Source of the DNA: Muribaculaceae bacterium
GTDB lineage: Bacteria > Bacteroidota > Bacteroidia > Bacteroidales > Muribaculaceae
NCBI GenBank assembly: GCA_022509085.1
Contig: JAFLTW010000014.1
Coordinates: 1 to 58,532 of the forward strand
Direction of reading: 5' to 3'
Length of the DNA: 58,532 nucleotides
Part shown: positions 25,869-35,051 of the stretch, piece by piece
Layout: each line of letters starts with the position of its first letter
Position numbering within the stretch: position 1 is the first letter of the stretch
Translations under genes and position numbers: made by a program
The notes under the pieces: model-generated
Seen by the model: only the letters and a program-made list of their open reading frames with translations
What the model was told of the DNA's origin: nothing
Databases searched by the model: none

Positions 25869-26652
25869 CCTCGCCGCGGATAGCGGGCCAGGGGTCGTAG
25901 CCTTCCAGACGGAAGTCGTCGAAGGTAAAATCGAATATCGACTTCACATCCTTATTGAGCACCATACGGGGCAACTGACGCGGCTCACGCGCCAGCTGCT
26001 CCTTTACCTGCTCCAGATGGTTAAGGTAGATGTGCACGTCGCCAAACGAGTGGATGAACTCCCCGGGCTCGAGGCCGCACACCTGGGCCATCATCTGCAG
26101 CAGCAGCGCATAGGAGGCGATGTTGAAGGGCACGCCCAGGAAGGAGTCGGCGCTGCGCTGGTAGAGTTGGAGCGAGAGCCTGCCGTTGGCCACGTAAAAC
26201 TGGAAAAAGGCGTGGCAGGGAGGCAGGTTCATGTTTTTCAGGTCGGCCACGTTCCATGCGCTCACGATGATGCGGCGCGAGTCGGGGTTGTGCCTTATGG
26301 TCTCCACAGCCTCCGCAATCTGGTCGATGGCGCCCCCGTCGTAGTCGGGCCATGAGCGCCACTGGTAACCGTAGATATGGCCCAGCGAGCCGTCGGGGTC
26401 GGCCCATTCGTTCCAGATGCGCACTCCGTGGTCTTGCAGGTAGCGCACGTTGGTGTCGCCCTTCAGAAACCACAGAAGTTCGTGGATGATGCTCTTGAGG
26501 TGGAGCTTTTTGGTGGTGAGCAACGGAAAGCCGCGGCTCATATCGTGGCGCAGCTGATAGCCGAACGTGGAGACGGTGCCCGTGCCGGTGCGGTCGTCCT
26601 TGCGCACCCCGTGGGCCAATATATGCCTGAGAAGATCCTGATATTCCTTCAT
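25858..26652 (-). CDS. thyA: Thymidylate synthase
   Basis: Makes dTMP from dUMP using methylene-tetrahydrofolate. It has 264 residues, like E. coli ThyA, with the catalytic cysteine at C146 ([12 protein letters not shown]), the phosphate-binding RTGTGT near the N-terminus and [20 protein letters not shown] in the dUMP site. It is last in the pyrG-yidC-membrane ferredoxin-thyA run, 24 bp after its neighbour. Its usual partner, dihydrofolate reductase, is 21 kb away at 47401. Confidence 0.98.
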   Translation of the reverse strand: MKEYQDLLRHILAHGVRKDDRTGTGTVSTFGYQLRHDMSRGFPLLTTKKLHLKSIIHELLWFLKGDTNVRYLQDHGVRIWNEWADPDGSLGHIYGYQWRSWPDYDGGAIDQIAEAVETIRHNPDSRRIIVSAWNVADLKNMNLPPCHAFFQFYVANGRLSLQLYQRSADSFLGVPFNIASYALLLQMMAQVCGLEPGEFIHSFGDVHIYLNHLEQVKEQLAREPRQLPRMVLNKDVKSIFDFTFDDFRLEGYDPWPAIRGEVSV

Positions 26653-26676
26653 AAAAAATATAATACTTTAGTCCCC

Positions 26677-27528
26677 TCAGCCCTTCTCGGCAAGGGGTGT
26701 GGCGGCGCGGTTGCGGGTGGCCTGCAGACGGATGGCATTCGCCGGGCAGCGGGTGACGCAGTCGAGACACTTCACACACCGGCTGTTGTCGACACGGCGT
26801 TCCGTCACCTTGATGCAGCTGCTGCGGCACACCTCCTCGCATTGCAGGCACGAGATGCAGCGGTCGGGGTCAAACTCTATGTGGAGCAGCGCATAGCGGT
26901 CGATGAGGGCCATCGCCTGTCCGACGGGACACACCACATTGCAGTAGTCGCGGCCGGCCAGAAACCCCCAGACAGCCACGGCGGCGAGCGTCACCACGCC
27001 GGTAATACTGACGCCAAGAAACATGTTGACCCCCAGCAGGGCCCACGTCTGATCCAGGATCCGGTCGTTGCCCAGCGAGGCGGCGTTGCGCACTATGTTC
27101 CAGGGCTCCATAAGGAAGGGCACGGCCATGATGCCTATCACCAGACAGATGAAATAGACGGCCATGATGTGGTAGCGCAGGCGCGAGGGGTTTTTCCATC
27201 GAAACTGCAGGCGCAGCTGCTTGGGGAAGAGCTTGCCCAGCTCGCGGCGCAGACGCATGAAGAGGTCGGATAGGGTGCCTACGGGGCACACCGTGGAGCA
27301 GTAGATGCGGCCCATGGCGAATGTGGCGCAGAGCCAGAACAATAAAGCCCCCATGGAGAGGGCTATGGTTGAGGGTATGAGCTGGGAGACCTCCACAAAC
27401 TCCAGGCTCTCGTGGGCGCGGAGCAGCTCGATGCTCTCCCGGCTGTTGTCGAAGGTGAGGAAATAGGCTATTGTGGCGCCGAGGAAAATCGCCGCCACAA
27501 TCATTCTTATTATCCTTACCGTCTTCAT
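26677..27528 (-). CDS. NapH/CcoG-like membrane iron-sulfur protein
   Basis: A 283-residue inner-membrane electron-transfer protein. Helices lie at about 10-24, 50-72, 120-140 and 168-192. Two CxxxCP motifs (C77-C81-P and C196-C200-P) are on the cytoplasmic ends, as in NapH and related quinol dehydrogenases. A ferredoxin domain follows with two 4Fe-4S clusters (C224, C227, C230, C234 and C251, C254, C257, C261). The electron partner is not in the window. It lies between yidC (25 bp) and thyA (24 bp) in one strand run, an association with no known functional meaning. Confidence 0.85.
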   Translation of the reverse strand: MKTVRIIRMIVAAIFLGATIAYFLTFDNSRESIELLRAHESLEFVEVSQLIPSTIALSMGALLFWLCATFAMGRIYCSTVCPVGTLSDLFMRLRRELGKLFPKQLRLQFRWKNPSRLRYHIMAVYFICLVIGIMAVPFLMEPWNIVRNAASLGNDRILDQTWALLGVNMFLGVSITGVVTLAAVAVWGFLAGRDYCNVVCPVGQAMALIDRYALLHIEFDPDRCISCLQCEEVCRSSCIKVTERRVDNSRCVKCLDCVTRCPANAIRLQATRNRAATPLAEKG

Positions 27529-27553
27529 GGTCAGAGAGGGGTGGGAAGCGCGT

Positions 27554-29656
27554 TTATCTGCCGCGGCGCTGCTGGGCCTGCTGCTCGCGGAGCATCTGCT
27601 GCTGCTTGCGCTGCATCTCCTCGAGGCGCGCCATAAAGCCGCTCTTCTTACGCGGTTTCTTGGCGTTCTCGGCCATCGTCTTCCTTACGGTCTCCTCCTT
27701 GATGAAGTGGCGGATGGCGTAGGTCTGGATGATGGTGATGAGCAGCGAGAGGAAGTAATAATAGCTCAGGCCGGCAGCATAGTTGTTGAAGAACACCAGG
27801 AAGAAGATGGGCATCAGATACATCATCCACTTCATGCCCGGCATGGTGTTGGGCTGGTTTTGGGTGCTGATGTAGGTGTAGACGATGTTGGTGGCCGTCA
27901 TCAGAAGGCAGAAGAGCGACACATGGTTGCCGAAATAGTCGGTGATGAGGGGTATGTGGCCGCTCCAGGAGATGATGGCGTCGGGGGCCGCGAGGTCGTG
28001 GGCCCATAGGAAGCTCTCGCCGCGCAGCTGGATGCAGCTGGGGAAGAAGTTGAAGATGGCGAAGAGGATGGGGATCTGGAGCAGCATCGGCAGACAGCCC
28101 GACATGGGGTTGGCGCCAGCCTTGCGGTAGAGCTCCATCGTCTTCTGGTTGAGGATGAGCGTGTTTTCCTTGCCCGGATACTTCTCGCGGAGGGCCTTGA
28201 TGTCGGGCTGCAGGATCTTCATCTTGGCCTGGCTCACGTAGCTCTTGTAGGTGAGCGGGAAGAGGATAAGCTTGATGAAGATGGTGAGCAGCAGGATTAT
28301 GATGCCGTAGTTGGAGATGAACTTGCCGAGGAAGTTGAACACCGGGATCACGATGCCGGTGTTGATCCAGCGGAAGACGCTCCAACCCAGCGGTATCACG
28401 CGGGTGAACTGGAGGTTTTCGTCGGGAATCACCTCGCTCTGGATGTCGGAGAGCAGCGGGTAGGAGTTGGGGCCGATGAAGAAAGTGAAGTTCACGGGGT
28501 TTTCGGCGCTCCAGTCATAGTCGTTGATGGTGGCCTGCGCCGCGAGGTTTTTCAGGTAGTCGCTCCCCTTGAGTACCTGGCTCTGGAAGTCGGCGGTGGT
28601 GAAGGGGCGCGAGGGCACCACGATGGTGGAGAAAAACTGGTTTTTGAAGCCTATCCAGCTGAGTTTCTGCTGGCGGTCTTCCTTATCGTTCTTGTTCTCC
28701 GAGAGGTGCTCCACGGAGCCGCCGGCAAACTTATAGAAGAGGCCGCTCTGGCGCTCCTCGAACATGCGGCCCTGTTCCTGGCGGCGCATCTCCTGGTTCC
28801 AGTTGAATCCGAGCAGGCGGTTGTTGCTTTCGAGCACCTGCGTCATGTTCTGCTGAACCACCTTTGCCTCCACAAGGTAGGAGTCGCCCTCGGGGAGGGT
28901 GTATTCTATGCCCCAGAAGGCACCCGGGGCAGCCTCGAGCGTCATGCGCACGGTGTGGGTGTCCACCACCGTGGGGGTGAAGTAGAGGCTTGCCGTCTCG
29001 AGAGGTTGCGAGGTGGGTAGGGAGAAGTTGAAGGTGTTGCTGCCGTTTTCGAAGATCACGACCTTATGCTTGTCGCGTTTGGTTTCGTCAGCGTTGTATT
29101 CGGAGTCATACTTCTTGAGTTCGGCGCGTGTTATGGAGCCCGACCTGGAGTTGAGCTGGAGCAGGAGCACGTCGTTTTCGAGAGTCACGATCTCCTCCTT
29201 CCCCTCGAGGAAGCGGGCGAACTTGCCGTATTTCCCGAGGCGCAGGGAGAGGTCTTTCACGCGCTGCATACCCTGGCGCTGCTCCTGGAGGGTGAGCTTG
29301 TAGGGGTCGTTGGCCTCTATGTCGGCCCATGAGAGCTCCTTGCCGTCAACGGCCACCGTGCCGAAGATGGAGTCGCCGGTGAGGGTGAGGTTGATGCCGT
29401 TGTCGTTGATCTGCACAGCCCTGCGGCCGTCGGCGAGGGTTACGGGCGTGCCGACGGCGGCGATGTTCTGCCGGAGCCACACCTGCTCCTGGGCGGTGAG
29501 GGAGTCGGCGAGCACGGGCGCGGCCGCGGCCTGCTCCGTGGGGGCCTTGCCGTCGGAGGCGGCGCCTTTCTTCTCGTTCTGCTTCGGGCTCAGCCACATG
29601 AAGCCGAAGAAGACGGCGGCCATGAGTATAATTCCAATAATCGTATTTCTGTCCAT
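27554..29656 (-). CDS. yidC: Membrane protein insertase YidC
   Basis: Inserts and folds inner-membrane proteins, alone or with SecYEG. The 700 residues are long because of a large periplasmic beta-sandwich domain (about residues 30-370), as expected in Gram-negatives. The N-terminal helix is IIGIILMAAVFFGFMW and the core insertase is in the last 300 residues, with FPLTYKSYVSQAKMKILQP and NPMSGCLPMLLQIPILFAIF. A short basic, Gln-rich tail ends the chain (QRKQQQMLREQQAQQRRGR), which may bind ribosomes. It follows pyrG by 34 bp. Confidence 0.97.
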   Translation of the reverse strand: MDRNTIIGIILMAAVFFGFMWLSPKQNEKKGAASDGKAPTEQAAAAPVLADSLTAQEQVWLRQNIAAVGTPVTLADGRRAVQINDNGINLTLTGDSIFGTVAVDGKELSWADIEANDPYKLTLQEQRQGMQRVKDLSLRLGKYGKFARFLEGKEEIVTLENDVLLLQLNSRSGSITRAELKKYDSEYNADETKRDKHKVVIFENGSNTFNFSLPTSQPLETASLYFTPTVVDTHTVRMTLEAAPGAFWGIEYTLPEGDSYLVEAKVVQQNMTQVLESNNRLLGFNWNQEMRRQEQGRMFEERQSGLFYKFAGGSVEHLSENKNDKEDRQQKLSWIGFKNQFFSTIVVPSRPFTTADFQSQVLKGSDYLKNLAAQATINDYDWSAENPVNFTFFIGPNSYPLLSDIQSEVIPDENLQFTRVIPLGWSVFRWINTGIVIPVFNFLGKFISNYGIIILLLTIFIKLILFPLTYKSYVSQAKMKILQPDIKALREKYPGKENTLILNQKTMELYRKAGANPMSGCLPMLLQIPILFAIFNFFPSCIQLRGESFLWAHDLAAPDAIISWSGHIPLITDYFGNHVSLFCLLMTATNIVYTYISTQNQPNTMPGMKWMMYLMPIFFLVFFNNYAAGLSYYYFLSLLITIIQTYAIRHFIKEETVRKTMAENAKKPRKKSGFMARLEEMQRKQQQMLREQQAQQRRGR

Positions 29657-29690
29657 TGTTCGGTTAGGTTAGGGAGGAGAGAAGAGCGTT

Positions 29691-31310
29691 TTATTTCTTG
29701 GCGGCGTTATGGATGGCTGCGCGCACGAAGGAGAGGAAGAGGGGGTTGGGGTTGAGCACGGTGCTCTGGTATTCGGGGTGGAACTGGGTGCCGAGATACC
29801 AGCGTTTGCCGGGTATCTCCACCACTTCCACAAGGTGAGTCTCGGGGTTTTCGCCCACACACCTCATGCCGGCCTCCTCGAAGGCCTGGCGGTAGTCGCC
29901 GTTAAACTCGTAGCGATGGCGGTGGCGTTCGGAGACGAGGGTCTTGCCGTAGGCCTCCGCGGCCTTCGAGCCCTCCTCGAGCCGGCAGTCATAGGCGCCG
30001 AGCCGCATGGTGCCCCCCATGTTGGAGATGCTCTTCTGCTCCTCCATGAGGTCTATGACGTTGTGGGTGGTGTTGTGTTCCATCTCCACGGAGTCGGCGT
30101 CTTCAAGGCCGAGCACGTTGCGTGCGAACTCGATCACCATGCACTGCATGCCGAGGCAGATGCCGAAGGTGGGCACGTCGTTTTCGCGACACCATCTCAG
30201 GGCGATGAGCTTGCCTTCCACGCCGCGCTGGCCGAAGCCCGGGGCGATGATCACCCCGTCGAGGTCCCCGAGTTTCTCGGCCACGTTTTCGCCGGTGATC
30301 TTCTCGGAGTGGATGAACCGGAGGTCGAGCTTGCGGTCGCAGTAGGTAGCGGCCTGAATCAGGCTCTCGTGGATGCTCTTGTATGCGTCGGGGAGTTCCA
30401 CGTATTTGCCCACCAGACCGATTGTGACGGTCTTTTCGGCGTTTTCCATGCGCTGCAGGAAGTCGTTCCAGCCGCTGAGGTCGATGGGCCGGGGGTTGTC
30501 GACGCCCAGCAGGTCGAGCACGATCTCGTCGAGTTTCTGGTCGTGCATCATCAGCGGCACGCGGTAGATTGTGGGCACGTCGGTGCTCTGGATCACGGCC
30601 TCGGGACGCACGTTGCAGAACTGGGCCACCTTCCGGCGCATTCCGGCGGGGATGTCGCGTTCGGCGCGGAGCACGAGGATGTCGGGCTGTATACCCATCT
30701 GCTGGAGCTGCTTCACGCTGTGCTGCGTGGGCTTTGTCTTGAGCTCCTTGGCGGCCGAGAGGTAGGGCACGTAGGTGAGGTGGATGCTTATGGCGTTGCC
30801 GCCCATCTCCCAGCGGAGCTGGCGCACGGCCTCCAGGAAGGGCGTGGACTCGATGTCGCCCACGGTGCCGCCGATCTCGGTGATCACGAAGTCGTAGTCG
30901 CCCGTGTTGCCGAGCTTCTTCATGAAGCGTTTGAGCTCGTCGGTGATGTGGGGTATGATCTGCACGGTCTTGCCCAGGAAGTCGCCGCGGCGTTCCTTCT
31001 CGATCACGGTCTTGTAGACGCGGCCTGTGGTGACATTGTTGGCCTCCGTGGTGCGGATGTTGGTGAAGCGTTCGTAATGGCCCAGGTCAAGGTCGGTCTC
31101 CTTGCCGTCTACGGTCACGTAGCATTCGCCGTGCTCGTAGGGGTTGAGCGTGCCGGGGTCGACGTTGATGTAGGGGTCAAACTTCTGGATTGTAACCCTA
31201 TAGCCTCTGGAGAGGAGCAGGCGGGCCAGCGAGGAGGCCACGATGCCTTTGCCCAGGGAGCTCACCACTCCGCCGGTCACGAAGATGTATTTGGTATTGT
31301 TGTTCATCAA
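29691..31310 (-). CDS. pyrG: CTP synthase
   Basis: Aminates UTP to CTP with glutamine. The 539 residues match the family. The amidoligase domain starts KYIFVTGGVVSSLGKGI (P-loop) and the C-terminal glutamine amidotransferase has its cysteine in FGICLGMQ, with the HxE motif QFHPEYQS. Start MMNNNTKYIF at 31310. A TAACTTTG -7 element (complement of 31362-31369) is about 50 bp upstream and divergent from the promoter of the GH3 gene. It is first in the pyrG-yidC-ferredoxin-thyA operon. Confidence 0.98.
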   Translation of the reverse strand: MMNNNTKYIFVTGGVVSSLGKGIVASSLARLLLSRGYRVTIQKFDPYINVDPGTLNPYEHGECYVTVDGKETDLDLGHYERFTNIRTTEANNVTTGRVYKTVIEKERRGDFLGKTVQIIPHITDELKRFMKKLGNTGDYDFVITEIGGTVGDIESTPFLEAVRQLRWEMGGNAISIHLTYVPYLSAAKELKTKPTQHSVKQLQQMGIQPDILVLRAERDIPAGMRRKVAQFCNVRPEAVIQSTDVPTIYRVPLMMHDQKLDEIVLDLLGVDNPRPIDLSGWNDFLQRMENAEKTVTIGLVGKYVELPDAYKSIHESLIQAATYCDRKLDLRFIHSEKITGENVAEKLGDLDGVIIAPGFGQRGVEGKLIALRWCRENDVPTFGICLGMQCMVIEFARNVLGLEDADSVEMEHNTTHNVIDLMEEQKSISNMGGTMRLGAYDCRLEEGSKAAEAYGKTLVSERHRHRYEFNGDYRQAFEEAGMRCVGENPETHLVEVVEIPGKRWYLGTQFHPEYQSTVLNPNPLFLSFVRAAIHNAAKK

Positions 31311-31361
31311 TTGAGGAAGTTGAAAATAAATCCTTCTGGTGGCAATCTATTAAATAATATG

Positions 31362-31369
31362 CAAAGTTA
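31362..31369 (-). promoter_or_regulatory. -7 element of the pyrG operon
   Basis: TAACTTTG on the minus strand, 51 bases before the pyrG ATG. No clear -33 at the ideal distance. Confidence 0.5.
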
Positions 31370-31393
31370 GGTAAAAAAACCGATTTTTATATA

Positions 31394-31401
31394 TAATTTT
31401 G
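31394..31401 (+). promoter_or_regulatory. -7 element of the GH3-family gene
   Basis: TAATTTTG (31394-31401), eight bases before the ATG at 31410, so the leader should be very short. No clear -33 at the ideal distance. Confidence 0.45.
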
Positions 31402-31409
31402 TAGACGAA

Positions 31410-32936
31410 ATGAATTTAACAGGAATTGCAAGGAAAATATTGTCCGGGCGCACACGTGAGGTGGCCGCCTGGCGGGGCCGGGAGGAGGCGTATCAGCAGC
31501 GGTTGCTGGCCGATATGCTCCGTCGGGCTCAAGACACTGAATTCGGCCGTTCGAGCGGATTTGCCGACATTCTCGGCGCCGGCTCGGCGCCGGCCGTGGC
31601 GGCGGCATATGCCGAGGCCGTGCCGCTCCGCGAGTATGAAGACTTCCGTCCGGCCGTGATGAAGATGATAGAGGGCGCGCGAGGCGTGCTCTGGCCCGGG
31701 GTGTGCCGCAACTTCGCACAGTCGTCAGGCACCACCGGCGGGCGCTCCAAATACATACCTATCACGGAGGAGGGACTGCGCGCCAACCACTACCGCGGCG
31801 CCTCCTACTCCGTGGCGCTCTACCTCCACGCCAACCCCGGAAGCCGCATGTTTGCCGGCAAGGGACTAATCCTGGGGGGCTCCTTCGCCAATAATGTGGT
31901 GGAGGTGAGGAAAGGCACGGTGGTGGGCGATCTCTCGGCCACCCTCATACAGCGCATCTACCCGATGGCCAACTGGTTCAGGGTGCCCGACAAGCACACG
32001 GCGCTGCTCGAAGACTGGGAGGTGAAGCTGCCTCTGATAGCCGAGAAAGCCGCAGCTGCCGACATCACCAACATCTCCGGCGTACCCTCCTGGATGATGA
32101 GGGTGCTGCTCAGGGTGCTCGAAGACCGCGGCGCCACCTCCCTCAAGGAGGTGTGGCCCAACCTCGAGGTCTTCTTCCACGGCGGCATCTCTTTCGCTCC
32201 CTACCGCGAGGAATACCGTCGGCTCTGCGACGGGCTCGACATGCACTACAGCGAGGTATACAACGCCTCCGAGGGCTACTTCGCCGTTAGCGACAACACA
32301 GGAGCCCCCGGGATGGTGCTGCTCGTAGACAGCGGCGTGTATTACGAGTTCCTGCCGCTCGGCTCAGAGACGGCCATAGGAGCGGGCGAGGTAGAGCCGG
32401 GCAAGGTCTACGAGCTCATAGTGAGCACGGTAAACGGCCTCTGGCGCTACCGCACGGGCGACACCGTGAGGGTAGAGACCCTCTCGCCGCTTCGCATCAC
32501 CGTGGCCGGGCGCACAAAGAGCTTCATCAACGCCTTCGGCGAGGAACTGATGGAAGACAACGCCGAGCGGGCCATGGCCGAGGCCTGCCGCGCCACCGGC
32601 GCGTCGGTGCACAACTACACCGTGGCACCGGTGTATGCCCACGGCACGGAGCGCGGACGCCACCAGTGGCTGGTGGAGTGGAAAGTGGCTCCGGCCGACC
32701 CGGAGCGGTTTGTGGCCGTGCTCGACGCCACGCTCCGCTCGCTCAACTCCGACTATGACGCCAAGCGCTCCCACGACATATTCCTCGACCTCCCGGAGGT
32801 GACGGCCGTGGCGCCGGGCGCCTTCGACCGCTGGCTCGCCACGAGCGGCTCAGGCAAACTCGGCGGCCAGAGAAAGGTGCCGCGCCTGAGCAACGACCGC
32901 AAGATTGCCGACGCGATTGTGAAGAGCGGGGAGTGA
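31410..32936 (+). CDS. GH3-family acyl-acid-amide synthetase-like protein
   Basis: A 508-residue member of the GH3 (auxin-responsive promoter) superfamily, adenylating enzymes best known in plants for joining amino acids to auxin or jasmonate. Bacterial members are common in Bacteroidota but their substrate is not known. The nucleotide-binding signature is SSGTTGGRSKYIPI; also visible are YNASEGYFAV and WRYRTGDTVRV, equivalents of the ANL motifs. The start at 31410 sits eight bases after a -7 element. A MATE exporter follows 32 bp later and may be co-transcribed. Confidence 0.85.
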   Translation: MNLTGIARKILSGRTREVAAWRGREEAYQQRLLADMLRRAQDTEFGRSSGFADILGAGSAPAVAAAYAEAVPLREYEDFRPAVMKMIEGARGVLWPGVCRNFAQSSGTTGGRSKYIPITEEGLRANHYRGASYSVALYLHANPGSRMFAGKGLILGGSFANNVVEVRKGTVVGDLSATLIQRIYPMANWFRVPDKHTALLEDWEVKLPLIAEKAAAADITNISGVPSWMMRVLLRVLEDRGATSLKEVWPNLEVFFHGGISFAPYREEYRRLCDGLDMHYSEVYNASEGYFAVSDNTGAPGMVLLVDSGVYYEFLPLGSETAIGAGEVEPGKVYELIVSTVNGLWRYRTGDTVRVETLSPLRITVAGRTKSFINAFGEELMEDNAERAMAEACRATGASVHNYTVAPVYAHGTERGRHQWLVEWKVAPADPERFVAVLDATLRSLNSDYDAKRSHDIFLDLPEVTAVAPGAFDRWLATSGSGKLGGQRKVPRLSNDRKIADAIVKSGE

Positions 32937-32968
32937 GAAGTTAAGAGAGAGGAGAGAAAAGAGAGGAG

Positions 32969-34348
32969 ATGCCACACACAGCGTCGCTAAACCGGCTTCA
33001 GGAACTGGCTACGGCCCCCATATGGAGGATGCTGGTGAAATACAGCCTCCCGGCCGTGGTGGGCACGGTGATTTCGGCCGTCTACAACATCATCGACTCC
33101 ATCGTGATAGGCCACGCCATCGACGATCCCAACGTCGTGGCCGGTATCGCGGTGACCTTCCCTGTGATGAACCTCGGCACGGCACTCGGCATGCTCATCG
33201 GCGCCGGCGCGGCCACGAGGGTGAGCATCGTGATGGGGCAGAACGACCGCCGGCGCGCCGAACTGATACTGGGCAACTCCGTGCAGCTCACCGTGATAGT
33301 GGGTATCATCTACATAACGTTGCTGGCCGTCTTCATCACCCCCATCCTCAACCTCTTCGGTGCCTCGCCCAACACGCTGCCCTATGCCCGCGAATTCATG
33401 CTATGGGTGCTCCCGGGGATGGTGCTGATGAACCTCACCTTCAGCTACAACAACGTGATGCGAGCCTCCGGCTATCCCGGTAAGGCCATGTATACCAATA
33501 TGATAGGAGCCGGACTCAACGCCATCCTTGCCCCTACGTTCCTCTTCGGCCTGCATCTCGGCATCAAGGGAGCGGCCATAGCCACCGACATCTCGATGCT
33601 CGTCACCTCCTTCTTTGTGATGGGCCACTTCTTCCAGAAGAAAAACACCCTCCACTTCGTGAGGGGAACCTTCAAATTCCAATGGCCGGTGATCAAGTCG
33701 GTGCTCTACATCGGTATGGCGCCCTTCCTGATCAACGTGGCGGGCGCTTGCATCAACGCCATCGTCAACAACTCGCTGCTGAAATATGGCGGCGACGACG
33801 CCATCGCGGCCGTAGTGGTGTTCAACCGCTTCGTCACCATCTTCGTCTTCATAGTGTTGGGTATATGCCAGGGCATGCAGCCGATCCTGGGCTACAACTA
33901 CGGCTCGGGCAAGCTCGACCGCCTCTTCAAGACGCTGCGCCTTGCGGCTACGGTGGCCGTGATAATCACCACTATAGGGAGCATCATCGGCGCCGCGATG
34001 CCCGGGGCCATCGCCTCTGCCTTCATGCAAGACGAGATGCAGATACAGTGTGCCATCAACTGCCTGCGCATCACCACCTTCGGGTTCTGGATGGTAGGAT
34101 TCCAGATTGTGGCCACCAACTTCTTCCAGAGTCTGGGAATGGCGGGTAAGGCCGTGTTCCTGTCGCTCACGCGTCAGGTGATCTTCATGATTCCGCTTCT
34201 GTTCATATTGCCGCCCCACTTCGGCCTTGACGGAGTCTGGGGTGCGTTTCCCATCTGCGACTACGTATCGGCCATCATCGCAGGCCTGATGCTGTGGTGG
34301 CAGGTGCGCCACATCCGCCGCGCAGCCATGCCGGCCCCGCTCAACTGA
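32969..34348 (+). CDS. MATE-family efflux transporter
   Basis: A 459-residue, 12-helix multidrug and toxic compound extrusion transporter, using a Na+ or H+ gradient to export compounds. Typical MATE segments are YNIIDSIVIG in helix 1, LGTALGMLIGAGAATRVSI, NNVMRASGYPGKAM, and GMQPILGYNYGSG after the seventh helix. The substrate is unknown. Its location 32 bp after the GH3-like synthetase raises the possibility that it exports that enzyme's product, an inference from context only. It is convergent with neuA (10-bp gap). Confidence 0.9.
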   Translation: MPHTASLNRLQELATAPIWRMLVKYSLPAVVGTVISAVYNIIDSIVIGHAIDDPNVVAGIAVTFPVMNLGTALGMLIGAGAATRVSIVMGQNDRRRAELILGNSVQLTVIVGIIYITLLAVFITPILNLFGASPNTLPYAREFMLWVLPGMVLMNLTFSYNNVMRASGYPGKAMYTNMIGAGLNAILAPTFLFGLHLGIKGAAIATDISMLVTSFFVMGHFFQKKNTLHFVRGTFKFQWPVIKSVLYIGMAPFLINVAGACINAIVNNSLLKYGGDDAIAAVVVFNRFVTIFVFIVLGICQGMQPILGYNYGSGKLDRLFKTLRLAATVAVIITTIGSIIGAAMPGAIASAFMQDEMQIQCAINCLRITTFGFWMVGFQIVATNFFQSLGMAGKAVFLSLTRQVIFMIPLLFILPPHFGLDGVWGAFPICDYVSAIIAGLMLWWQVRHIRRAAMPAPLN

Positions 34349-34358
34349 TCCTCTTTTT

Positions 34359-35051
34359 TTACTGTTGCTTAAGCAATTGCTCGGCTATCAAGAAGTCGAG
34401 CTCCGTGTCTATGTCCACATCGTGTCGTGCCGAGGAGGACAGGGGAAGGATATTCCCGAGCCTTGCCAGCGAGGGAGCGTTGCGCAGCGAGTCGGCGTTG
34501 ATCACGTAGATTGCGCCGTCGAATTCCCACACCGGGGGAGCGTCCTGGCGGCGTGTCACGGTGCCGTCTCCCTTTGATATACGGAGCCGTCCGTCGGCCT
34601 CACACTCGTAGGCGTTGTAGTAGGGGTTGGTGGCTGCCGGGCGCACGCTCACCACCATGTCGGGTCTTCGCTGCTCAAAAAGTTCGATTGCGCGGCGTAT
34701 GTCGTCGGGGTTGCGCAGTGGAGAGGTTGGCTGGAGCAGCACGATGGTGTCGTAGTTGCCGCCCTCGGCATTGAGGGCATCTACGGCATGGAGCATCACC
34801 TCCCTGCTGCCGGCTGTGTCGGTGGCCAGTCTGGCCGGTCGCAGCCAGGGCACGTTGGCTCCTGCGCGGCGCCCCACGTCGGCAATGGCCTCGGAGTCTG
34901 TGGTCACCACCACGTCGGCCGGGTCGTCGGCCACGGCCAGAGCATGCTCGATGGAATGGACGATGAGGGGTTTGCCGCCGAGGATGCGGATGTTCTTGCC
35001 GGGTACGCCTTTGCTGCCGCCGCGGGCCGGGATGAGGAAGAGCGGTTTCAT
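34359..35051 (-). CDS. neuA: Acylneuraminate (nonulosonate) cytidylyltransferase
   Basis: Activates a nonulosonic acid with CTP to the CMP-sugar used by sialyl- or legionaminyltransferases. It has 230 residues, with LIPARGGSKGVPGKNI at the N-terminus (the CTP-binding loop), LLQPTSPLR in the middle and DVDIDTELDF near the end for metal binding. Whether the natural sugar is neuraminic, legionaminic or pseudaminic acid cannot be told from this sequence. Its ATG overlaps the neuC stop by 4 bp. It is last in the operon. Confidence 0.9.
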   Translation of the reverse strand: MKPLFLIPARGGSKGVPGKNIRILGGKPLIVHSIEHALAVADDPADVVVTTDSEAIADVGRRAGANVPWLRPARLATDTAGSREVMLHAVDALNAEGGNYDTIVLLQPTSPLRNPDDIRRAIELFEQRRPDMVVSVRPAATNPYYNAYECEADGRLRISKGDGTVTRRQDAPPVWEFDGAIYVINADSLRNAPSLARLGNILPLSSSARHDVDIDTELDFLIAEQLLKQQ

